This document shows positions 8,200-15,421 of a DNA stretch of 64,000 nt, piece by piece; the stretch's first letter is position 1; each line of letters opens with the position of its first letter. The notes beneath the pieces are model-generated. The model had not been told where the DNA came from and ran no database searches. It saw nothing but the letters and a program-made list of their open reading frames with translations. A program made the translations under genes and the position numbers. The stretch comes from Desulfobulbus sp. (lineage in GTDB: Bacteria > Desulfobacterota > Desulfobulbia > Desulfobulbales > Desulfobulbaceae). The stretch covers positions 1 through 64,000 of the forward strand of contig JAITGO010000019.1 of assembly GCA_031280615.1 (NCBI GenBank), read 5' to 3'.

Positions 8200-9753
8200 A
8201 TGGTCCACTTTGGCCCGGACACTTGGCTGTTGCCCGATTCGTTGCCGGTGGAAGGGCTGCTTGCCGCCCTGGCCGCCGACTTCGGGTTCGATACCGCCCC
8301 GGAATACGAGGCCACGGTAGTTTATGCCGATACGTTCGACTGGCGACTCTATCAGCAGGGCTATCTGCTTCATTGCCATGACAATTGCTGGACCTTGTAC
8401 CACGAAGACAACAGCGAGGTGACCGTGCAGCAGGGCGGGCCGGAGTTGCATGCCGCCTGCTTTGCCCGCGATTTTCCTCCCGGAAGGCTGCGGGAGCTAC
8501 TGGCACCGGTGTTGAGCGTCCGTTGCCTGCTACCCTTGGCCGCGGTCCATCTGCATGGCCGGCAGATTCGCCTGCTCAACCGGGATGAGAAGACCGTGGC
8601 CCGGATCGTGGTCGAGACTCAAGAGCCTGTGGACGGAGAACGGTGCTACCGCCTGGTGCGGCTGTTCGGGCTTCGCGGCTATGGCAACGAACTGGAGGCA
8701 GTCCGGGGCATTTTGGCCACGGCCGGAGTGACCGAGCCCGTCTCGCCCCTGGTCGGTTTTGAGGAAGGTTGCCGGGCCAAGGGGCGCAGTCCTCTGGATT
8801 ACAGCCCGAAGTTCAGCCTTGAGTTGAACGGCGGCGAGACCGCCCGCGATGCCATGGCCCGCATCTATCAATTCCTGCTGGAGACAATCATCCGCAACAT
8901 GCCGGGGGTCTTGGCCGATTATGATCCGGAATTCCTCCACGATCTGCGGGTCGCCATCCGCCGCACCCGTTCCGGCTTGAGCCTGGTGAAACGGGTACTG
9001 CCGGCCCCGGTTGCCGACCGGTTCGGCCGGGTGTTCGGCCGCCTCGGCGCTTTAACCGGGCCTACCCGCGACCTAGACGTCTATCTGCTTGCCCGCGAAG
9101 ACTGCCTTGGCCGGCTGCCTCCTTCCTTGCGACCGGGGCTGGAGGATTATTTTGCAGGCTTGAGCCGCAAACGGCAGGCCGAGCAGAAAAAACTGGTACG
9201 CGCCCTGCGGGCCAAGAAAAACAAGGCGGTTTTTGCCGCCTGGCAACGGGCCTTGAAGCGGAGAGACCGGCAACCGGCGGACTTGGCCGACCTGCCGGTC
9301 CGGGACTTGGCCGGCCGGATTATCCTGAAGCGATTCAAGCGGGTTTCGCGGGACGGCCGGGTGTTGGATGCCGCCACCCCCGATACCGAAGTGCACCGCC
9401 TGCGCATCCAGTGCAAAAAATTACGCTACGCCATGGAATTTTTCGGTTCCCTCTATCCCAAGCAGGAGATGCAGGGCCTGATCCGGCATTTGAAAAAGTT
9501 GCAGGATATTCTCGGCAGCTTCAACGATCTCTCGGTGCAACAGGAGATGCTCCGCCAAACCTTGAAAAGCTTGCCCGCAGGGTCGCGGCGCAATCTCGAC
9601 CAGGCGGCGGCGCTCGGCGGCCTGCTTCAAAGCCTGTTTCGGGAGCAGCAGGAACTGCGCATCCATTTCACCGAGGCGTTCGCACAATTCGGCGACCAAG
9701 AGACCTCGGCGCTGTTCCACGAACTTTTCGGGAAACGACAGGAGCCTGCATGA
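8200..9753 (+). CDS. CHAD-domain protein with degenerate N-terminal CYTH domain
   Basis: 517 residues. Residues 1-195 resemble a CYTH/triphosphate tunnel domain (YADTFDWRLYQQGYLLHCH, WTLYHEDNSEVTV), but the usual N-terminal ExExK is not evident, so catalysis is doubtful. Residues ~220-510 form a CHAD domain with both halves visible: HDLRVAIRRTRSGL and GPTRDLDVYL, then HRLRIQCKKLRYAMEFF and LKKLQDILGSFNDL. CHAD helices present conserved basic residues and His, and known members bind polyphosphate granules. The stop overlaps the start of the ParA gene (ATGA), implying translational coupling. Likely role: polyphosphate binding or organisation (inference). Confidence 0.9.
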   Translation: MVHFGPDTWLLPDSLPVEGLLAALAADFGFDTAPEYEATVVYADTFDWRLYQQGYLLHCHDNCWTLYHEDNSEVTVQQGGPELHAACFARDFPPGRLRELLAPVLSVRCLLPLAAVHLHGRQIRLLNRDEKTVARIVVETQEPVDGERCYRLVRLFGLRGYGNELEAVRGILATAGVTEPVSPLVGFEEGCRAKGRSPLDYSPKFSLELNGGETARDAMARIYQFLLETIIRNMPGVLADYDPEFLHDLRVAIRRTRSGLSLVKRVLPAPVADRFGRVFGRLGALTGPTRDLDVYLLAREDCLGRLPPSLRPGLEDYFAGLSRKRQAEQKKLVRALRAKKNKAVFAAWQRALKRRDRQPADLADLPVRDLAGRIILKRFKRVSRDGRVLDAATPDTEVHRLRIQCKKLRYAMEFFGSLYPKQEMQGLIRHLKKLQDILGSFNDLSVQQEMLRQTLKSLPAGSRRNLDQAAALGGLLQSLFREQQELRIHFTEAFAQFGDQETSALFHELFGKRQEPA

Positions 9754-10493
9754 GTATCATCGCGGTCTACAACATCAAGGGCGGGGTGGGCAAGACCGCC
9801 ACTTCGGTCAACCTGGCCTATCTTTCCGCGCGACAGCACGGCAAGACCCTGCTTCTGGACATGGACCCCCAGGGGTCGGCCTCCTATTACTTCCGCATCC
9901 GTGCGCCCAAAAAATTCGGGGCCAAAAAGCTGCTCAAGGGCGGCAGGCACATCGAAGAGAACATCAAGGGCACCGATTATCCCGGCCTCGACATGCTGCC
10001 CGCCGATTTTTCCTACCGCAACATCGATCTGGCCCTGGATGAATGCAAGAAATCGCACAAGCGGCTGAGCAAGGTGCTGGCCCCCCTGTTGGAGGAATAC
10101 GACCGGATCATTCTCGACTGTCCGCCGAACCTGACCCTGTTGTCGGAGAATATCTTTTACGCCGCCGATTACATCCTGGCGCCGGTGATTCCCACCACCT
10201 TGTCCTTGTTGTCTTTGGAGCAGTTGTTCGCCTTTCTCGACGAGATTGGGCTGGATCGCGATAAGGTGGTGATTTTCTTTTCCATGGTCGAGAAACGCAA
10301 GAAAATGCATACGGAGATGATGCAGTCGCTGCGCGAAGACAACCGGGTGCTGCGCTCCGTCATTCCCTACTCGGCAGATATCGAACGGATGGGCATCTAC
10401 CGGCAGCCGGTGGCGGCGGCCTTGCCCGCTTCGGCCGCCACCGCCGCCTATGAGAATTTATGGCATGAAATCCAAGAGCTCCTTGCAATCTGA
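9750..10493 (+). CDS. ParA/Soj-family ATPase
   Basis: 247 residues from the ATG at 9750, which overlaps the CHAD stop. An upstream in-frame extension to 9411 is only a shadow of the CHAD gene. The deviant Walker A (IKGGVGKTATS, residues 9-19), LLLDMDPQGSAS (Walker A' region) and RIILDCPPNLTLLSEN (Walker B) mark a ParA/MinD-type dimerising ATPase. There is no amphipathic MinD tail and no ParB or origin nearby, so chromosome partition is unlikely. Sandwiched between CHAD and SixA with overlaps on both sides, it is better read as a positioning ATPase for a non-chromosomal cargo (inference). Confidence 0.9.
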   Translation: MSIIAVYNIKGGVGKTATSVNLAYLSARQHGKTLLLDMDPQGSASYYFRIRAPKKFGAKKLLKGGRHIEENIKGTDYPGLDMLPADFSYRNIDLALDECKKSHKRLSKVLAPLLEEYDRIILDCPPNLTLLSENIFYAADYILAPVIPTTLSLLSLEQLFAFLDEIGLDRDKVVIFFSMVEKRKKMHTEMMQSLREDNRVLRSVIPYSADIERMGIYRQPVAAALPASAATAAYENLWHEIQELLAI

Positions 10494-10989
10494 TTCGATT
10501 CGCCTGTTGATCTGCCGGCATGCCAAATCGAGCTGGCAGGATGCCGGCCTGAGCGATTTCGACCGGCCCCTGAACAAGCGCGGCGAACGCGACGCCCCGG
10601 AGATGGGGCGCCGGCTGGCGCGGCAGGGCCTGCGGCCCGACCTGATCGTGACCAGTTCGGCGGCGCGTGCGCTTGCCACCGCGCTCCACTATGCCCGCCA
10701 ACTCGACATCCCGCCGGAGCAGGTGCGGTGCAATCGGGCGCAATATTCCGCCTCGGTCCCGGAATTGATCGACCTGATCCGTACGGTCGAGCCCGGCGTA
10801 AGCACTCTGATGCTGGTCGGCCACAACCCGGAAAGCACCGGGCTTGCGAACGTGTTGGGGGATTTGCGGATCGACAATATCCCAACCTGCGGCATCGTGG
10901 CCCTGGCCTTTCCCCAACGCACCTGGGCTGCGCTGGAGACCGGCACCGGCACGCTCCTGTTCTTCGACTATCCCAAAAAACAGGAGTGA
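10450..10989 (+). CDS. sixA: SixA-type phosphohistidine phosphatase (histidine phosphatase superfamily)
   Basis: 179 residues from ATG 10450. An alternative ATG at 10465 gives 174 residues and neither has a strong Shine-Dalgarno. The first 44 bp overlap the ParA gene. LLICRHAKSSW (RHxK motif, His near 24) supplies the catalytic His. FDRPLNKRGERDAP and VTSSAARALAT supply the phosphate pocket, and LVGHNPE the second His. E. coli SixA dephosphorylates phosphohistidine on ArcB or NPr; other members act on small phosphates. The tight overlap ties its function to the CHAD and ParA proteins. Confidence 0.88.
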   Translation: MRIYGMKSKSSLQSDSIRLLICRHAKSSWQDAGLSDFDRPLNKRGERDAPEMGRRLARQGLRPDLIVTSSAARALATALHYARQLDIPPEQVRCNRAQYSASVPELIDLIRTVEPGVSTLMLVGHNPESTGLANVLGDLRIDNIPTCGIVALAFPQRTWAALETGTGTLLFFDYPKKQE

Positions 10990-11041
10990 ATGGGATGCGA
11001 GGCAGGAAAACCGCAGTGCCGGGCACGGAGGCGCCGTGAAG

Positions 11042-11224
11042 ATGGCGGGTACGGATAAAACGCCGGATTGCCAAGCCTGCCGGAATTATTTCATCACCCA
11101 CGATCCTCGCCAGCCGCGAGGTTGCCGGGCCTATGGCTTCAAGAGCCGGGACTTGCCGTCTCGGGTCGTCCTGGCGACCTCCGGCATGCCGTGCCGCCTC
11201 TTCACTCCCCGCCCCGCGCCTTGA
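11042..11224 (+). CDS. Small Cys-rich protein (Cx2C, 60 residues)
   Basis: Short ORF with the pattern DCQACRNYFITHDPRQPRGC, then AYGFKSRDLPS, VVLATSGMPC. Four spaced Cys suggest a zinc-ribbon-like or metal-binding mini-protein. Similar small proteins (CxxCxxYFxTWD..P..C..FGFKSK) are widespread in Firmicutes and deltaproteobacteria and are often mislabelled uracil-DNA glycosylase. Function unknown. GGAGG at 11027-11031 could serve the ATG at 11042 or a GTG at 11036, which would add two residues. It lies 52 bp after sixA on the same strand. Confidence 0.75.
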   Translation: MAGTDKTPDCQACRNYFITHDPRQPRGCRAYGFKSRDLPSRVVLATSGMPCRLFTPRPAP

Positions 11225-11403
11225 CCGGCGACCTGCCCGAAGCCGGTTCCGTCAACATCTCTGGTGGTTTTTTCTTTTGAAGCTGGTACAATTTTCCCCT
11301 TACGGTCGCGATCGTCTGTCCGCTTTTTCCGCCGTTGGCGATGGCAGGCCGAGACGCGAGAAGCAATGGGGAACTTTTTGGCTGCGCAAGGAGCTGTCGC
11401 CAC

Positions 11404-12648
11404 GTGAAACTGTCGGCATTTGGTGAAAAATTTTCGGCAGGCGCCGGGATTCTCTCTCTGATGGACGATCTCGGCAATGCCTTGGCCGAAGGCGGCAAGA
11501 TCATGATGGGCGGCGGCAATCCCGGCCATATTCCCCAAATTCAAGCGGTGATGGCCGAGCGCCTGCGCCGGCTGGGTGAAGACGAACAGCTGCTGCGCCG
11601 CCTGATTGGCATCTACGATCCGCCCAGGGGAGAGCGCGAGTTTCTGCAGAACCTGGCGGCCCTGTTGCGTCGGGAGTACGGCTGGGAGTTGACCGAGGAG
11701 AACATTTGCCTGACCAACGGCAGCCAGGGCGCATTTTTCCTGCTGTTCAACCTCCTGGCCGGGCCTATGGCCGACGGCAGCCGGCGCAAGATCCTGTTGC
11801 CGATGGCGCCGGAGTATATCGGCTATGCCGATCTCGGCCTGACGGACGATTTTTTTGTTTCGATCCGGCCGAAGATCGAAACCTTGGACGACCACCTGTT
11901 CAAGTATCGGGTCGACTTCGGGCAACTCGCCGTCACCGAGGAAATCGGGGCGATCTGCGTTTCCCGGCCGACCAACCCCACCGGCAACGTACTCACCGAC
12001 GGCGAGGTCGCCGGCTTGAGCCGGTTGGCCCGGGAAAACGGCATCCCCTTGATCATCGACAGCGCCTACGGTTTGCCTTTTCCGGGGATGGTCTATGCCG
12101 ATGCCACCCCGGTCTGGCACGAGGGAATGGTACTGTGCCTGTCGTTGTCCAAGTTCGGCTTGCCCGCCGTCCGCACCGGGATCGTCATCGCTGACCGGGA
12201 ACTGATCCGCCTGCTGTCGGGCGTCAATGCGGTGGTCAACCTGGCGCCGGGCAGCTTCGGCGCCATGCTGGTCAGCGACATCGTCCGCTCCGGCGAGATT
12301 ATCCGTTTGAGCCGGGAAGTCGTCCAACCCTTTTACCGCCACCGGATGGAACGGGCCCTGGCCAGGATTCGGGATTGTTTTGCCGGCCTTGCCTACAGAG
12401 TGCATGTCCCCGAAGGGGCCTTTTTTCTGTGGCTGTGGTTCCCCGATCTGCCGATCACCGGCCGCGAGTTGTACGAACGGTTGAAGAGACGGGGCGTGGT
12501 GGTGGTATCCGGCGACGCCTTTTTCCCCGGCCTGCCGCCCGGCTGGCGTCATGTCGACGAGTGCCTGCGCATTACCTATTCGCAGGATGAGAACGAGGCG
12601 GCCAGGGGTATCGAAATCATCGCCGAGGAACTTCGGAGCCTGCATTGA
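11404..12648 (+). CDS. avtA: Valine-pyruvate aminotransferase (AvtA)
   Basis: 414 residues from the GTG at 11404. AAGGAG lies 10 bp upstream and the start MKLSAFGEKF aligns with E. coli AvtA (MTFSLFGDKF). A fold-type I PLP aminotransferase: GGGNPGHIPQIQ, TNGSQGAFFLLFNL, SRPTNPTGNV and the Schiff-base Lys in SLSKFGLPAVRTG. EGAFFLWLWF and GDAFFPGL are typical of this subgroup. It exchanges amino groups between valine/2-ketoisovalerate and alanine/pyruvate. No branched-chain amino acid genes are adjacent. A 179-bp gap upstream could hold its own promoter. Confidence 0.92.
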   Translation: MKLSAFGEKFSAGAGILSLMDDLGNALAEGGKIMMGGGNPGHIPQIQAVMAERLRRLGEDEQLLRRLIGIYDPPRGEREFLQNLAALLRREYGWELTEENICLTNGSQGAFFLLFNLLAGPMADGSRRKILLPMAPEYIGYADLGLTDDFFVSIRPKIETLDDHLFKYRVDFGQLAVTEEIGAICVSRPTNPTGNVLTDGEVAGLSRLARENGIPLIIDSAYGLPFPGMVYADATPVWHEGMVLCLSLSKFGLPAVRTGIVIADRELIRLLSGVNAVVNLAPGSFGAMLVSDIVRSGEIIRLSREVVQPFYRHRMERALARIRDCFAGLAYRVHVPEGAFFLWLWFPDLPITGRELYERLKRRGVVVVSGDAFFPGLPPGWRHVDECLRITYSQDENEAARGIEIIAEELRSLH

Positions 12649-12771
12649 TTGTCCGGCAACGGACAGAGTGCCGGTGATGTCGGGTAAAATGAAAACGCAA
12701 GAAGAACGTCGGAGCAAGGTTCGCCCCAATGACTGCGGGGCGAGAACGGCGGCAAAGCAGAGGAGAGCGCA

Positions 12772-13209
12772 ATGCAGTGGCAATACCGCACCATTCTTTT
12801 TGAATTCACCAAGGATGGGCTGTTGGGCGACAAATATGTCGACGACGAGGAAATGGAAAAGACCCTCAACCAGATGGGCGGGCAAGGTTGGGAGTTGATC
12901 AATGTGACCCTGCTCCAGGATGGCGTGCTGGGATTCTTGAAAAAGCCGGTCCGACAGGAGCGGGCGGCCGAGGAGCAGGTGAGTGCCGCGACGCCGGCGC
13001 CTCCTCCTCCCGCACAGCCGGTCATCAGGTCGCGCTACGCCGCATCCGCCCCGAGAATGCCGGAGCCCGCGCCGGTTCCCGAACGCCTTCCCGACCCAGA
13101 GCCGGAACCGGAGATCGAGGTGGAGCCGGTACGCATTGTCGAGCGGCCCCGCAAGACCGGAACGCGCGGCAACGATGCGGATTTCATCGGCGGCATCAAG
13201 ATTTCCTGA
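12772..13209 (+). CDS. DUF4177-type protein with Pro-rich tail
   Basis: 145 residues. Residues 1-60 fit DUF4177 (MQWQYRTILFEF, LNQMGGQGWELINVT), a small single-domain family of unknown function. Residues ~65-130 are Pro/Glu-rich and probably disordered (PAPPPPAQPV, PDPEPEPEIEVEPV). The tail ends in a short basic/hydrophobic segment (GNDADFIGGIKIS). A GAGGAGA Shine-Dalgarno supports the start. It lies 123 bp after avtA and 73 bp before yejB on the same strand. Confidence 0.75.
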   Translation: MQWQYRTILFEFTKDGLLGDKYVDDEEMEKTLNQMGGQGWELINVTLLQDGVLGFLKKPVRQERAAEEQVSAATPAPPPPAQPVIRSRYAASAPRMPEPAPVPERLPDPEPEPEIEVEPVRIVERPRKTGTRGNDADFIGGIKIS

Positions 13210-13282
13210 GACGCATGGACGCAGATAGCCAAACCTTCTCCGGCACCGGAGAATGCGTCGGCATTCGAGCGGCGAGGCACTG

Positions 13283-14332
13283 ATGGCACGCTATATTCTC
13301 AAACGGTTTCTACTGATGATTCCGACCCTGTTCGGCATCATGCTGATCACTTTCGCCGTGACCCAATTCGTCCCCGGCGGTCCGGTCGAACGCCTGATGG
13401 CGCAGATGAGCGGATACGGCACCGGTGGCGACACCTTGGGCAGCGGTCAGGGATTGTACCAGGGCAACAAGGGGCTGGATCAGGAGCGGCTGGACCAGTT
13501 GAAAAAGCTGTATGGTTTCGATCAGCCGCCGCTGACCAGGTTCGCGACCATGATGCGCCAATACCTGGCTTTTGATTTCGGCCAATCCTACTACCACCAC
13601 ATGAGTGTGGCCCAGTTGGTGGTTTCCAAGCTGCCGGTGTCGATGTCGCTCGGATTGTGGAGCTTTTTCATCGTTTATTCGGTCTGCATTCCCTTGGGGA
13701 TCGCCAAGGCCGTGCGCGACGGCTCCACCTTCGACGTGCTGACCAGCGCGGTGATTCTGATCGGCTACGCCATCCCCGGCTTCGTGCTGGGCATCGCCCT
13801 GATCGTATTGTTCGGCGGCGGCAGCTTCTGGAGCGTCTTTCCGCTCCGGGGGCTGGTTTCGGACAACTGGAACGAGTTGAGCGCCATGGCCAAGGTGCTG
13901 GATTACCTCTGGCACATGGTGCTGCCGGTCACTGCCTCCACGGTCGGCAGTTTGGCCGTGATGACCCTGCTGACCAAGAATTCCTTTCTCGAGGAGATCC
14001 GCAAGCAGTACGTGATCACGGCTCGGGCCAAAGGGCTCGAGGAGGGGCGAATCCTCTACAAACATGTCTTCCGTAATGCCATCATCCCGATCATCACCGG
14101 ATTTCCGGGCAGCTTCATTACCGCCTTCTTCACTGGCAGCTTGCTGATCGAAACCATTTTCTCCCTCGACGGCATGGGGCTGTTGGCCTACCAGTCGGTG
14201 CTGAATCGCGATTATCCCGTGGTGCTGGGCACCTTGTATTTTTTCACCATCATCGGGCTGGTTTCCCGCCTATTGTCCGACCTTTCCTATGTGATGGTCG
14301 ATCCTCGCATCAGCTTCGAGAGCAGGCGGTAG
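13283..14332 (+). CDS. yejB: ABC transporter permease, YejB-like (oligopeptide/microcin C type)
   Basis: 349 residues from ATG 13283. Starts with ARYILKRFLLMIPTLFGIMLITF (TM1), then a periplasmic loop with the long Gly-rich insert (GYGTGGDTLGSGQGLYQGNKG) typical of YejB. Five further membrane segments follow, and the EAA loop VITARAKGLEEGRILYKHVFRNAIIPI contacts the ATPase. In E. coli, YejABEF imports microcin C and peptides. The neighbour yejE follows after 3 bp, but no binding protein (yejA) or ATPase (yejF) is in the window. Confidence 0.9.
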   Translation: MARYILKRFLLMIPTLFGIMLITFAVTQFVPGGPVERLMAQMSGYGTGGDTLGSGQGLYQGNKGLDQERLDQLKKLYGFDQPPLTRFATMMRQYLAFDFGQSYYHHMSVAQLVVSKLPVSMSLGLWSFFIVYSVCIPLGIAKAVRDGSTFDVLTSAVILIGYAIPGFVLGIALIVLFGGGSFWSVFPLRGLVSDNWNELSAMAKVLDYLWHMVLPVTASTVGSLAVMTLLTKNSFLEEIRKQYVITARAKGLEEGRILYKHVFRNAIIPIITGFPGSFITAFFTGSLLIETIFSLDGMGLLAYQSVLNRDYPVVLGTLYFFTIIGLVSRLLSDLSYVMVDPRISFESRR

Positions 14333-14335
14333 CAT

Positions 14336-15370
14336 ATGGGAGCGGCAACGGAGAGGGCGGCCAGTCTCGGCCGCAGGCGCTGGAGTCGATTCAAAAGGAA
14401 TCGGCGCGGCTACTATTCATTGCTTATTTTTATGGTGCTGTTCGGCATCAGTCTCTTCGCCGAAGTGCTGAGCAACGACAAGCCCTTGCTTGTCCGGTAC
14501 GAAGGCCAGTACTATTGCCCGCTGTGGCGGATGTATCCGGAAACGACCTTTGGCGGCGATTTCGAGACCGAGACCGATTACAGCGATCCGTATATTCGCG
14601 AGCGCCTGAGCGAAGGAAATAATTTTGCCGTCTTTCCACTCAATCCGCACAGCTTTAATTCGATCAACCAGAACCTGGAGCGACCCACGCCGGCACCGCC
14701 CAGCCGCGACAACTATCTCGGCACCGATGACCGGGGCCGCGATGTCCTGGCCAGGTTGCTTTACGGATTTCGGCTGAGTGTCCTCTTCGGGGCGGCCCTG
14801 ACTGCGGTGGGCACGCTTCTGGGCATCGCGGCCGGCGCCGTGCAGGGGTATTTCGGGGGGCGAATCGATTTGTTCTGCCAGCGATTTATCGAGTTGTGGG
14901 GTTCCATGCCCGAACTCTATCTCCTGATCATCTTTGCCTCGATCTTCAAGCCGAGCATGCTGCTGCTCCTTATTCTGCTTTCGCTGTTCGGCTGGATGAG
15001 TCTGTCCGACTACGTGCGGGCCGAGTTCCTCAAGGGGCGGAACATGGAATACGTCAAGGCGGCCAAAGCCTTGGGAGTCGGCAACCTGACCATCATGTAC
15101 CGGCATCTGCTTCCCAACAGCATGACGCCGGTGATCACCTTTCTTCCCTTTCGCATGTCCGCGGCGATCCTGGCCCTGACCAGTCTCGATTTCCTGGGGC
15201 TCGGAGTGCCGCCTTCGACCCCGAGCCTCGGAGAGCTGCTCGCCCAGGGCAAGGCCAATATCGAGGCCTGGTGGCTGTCACTTTCCACCTTCGTGGTCCT
15301 GGTCGGCACCCTGGTGTTACTTATTTTCATCGGCGAGGCTCTGAGGGAAGCTTTTGATCCCCGAAAATAA
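14336..15370 (+). CDS. yejE: ABC transporter permease, YejE-like
   Basis: 344 residues. Partner of YejB: N-terminal membrane segment (YYSLLIFMVLFGISLFAEVL) followed by a periplasmic region with GQYYCPLWRMYPETTFGGDF and FPLNPHSFNSINQNL, characteristic of YejE. DRGRDVLARLLYGFRLS and further membrane segments follow. The EAA loop is KAAKALGVGNLTIMYRHLLPNSMTPV. It forms the second half of the transmembrane channel. Transcription ends at the hairpin directly overlapping the stop codon. Confidence 0.9.
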   Translation: MGAATERAASLGRRRWSRFKRNRRGYYSLLIFMVLFGISLFAEVLSNDKPLLVRYEGQYYCPLWRMYPETTFGGDFETETDYSDPYIRERLSEGNNFAVFPLNPHSFNSINQNLERPTPAPPSRDNYLGTDDRGRDVLARLLYGFRLSVLFGAALTAVGTLLGIAAGAVQGYFGGRIDLFCQRFIELWGSMPELYLLIIFASIFKPSMLLLLILLSLFGWMSLSDYVRAEFLKGRNMEYVKAAKALGVGNLTIMYRHLLPNSMTPVITFLPFRMSAAILALTSLDFLGLGVPPSTPSLGELLAQGKANIEAWWLSLSTFVVLVGTLVLLIFIGEALREAFDPRK

Positions 15371-15399
15371 AAAAGGGCCGGAAATACCGGCCCTTTTTT
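15368..15399. terminator. Bidirectional intrinsic terminator
   Basis: Perfect stem GGGCCGG/CCGGCCC with loop AAATA, flanked by A6 on the left and T6 on the right, so it can act on both strands. It sits between the yejE stop (plus) and the stop of the convergent 1060-residue gene (minus, 15422). Confidence 0.9.
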
Positions 15400-15421
15400 A
15401 CATGGAAAGGTGTGTTGGCGT

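Noticed and set aside
11131..12885. 584-codon minus-strand frame opposite avtA
   Set aside because: avtA on the plus strand matches its family along the full length; the antisense frame has no motif.
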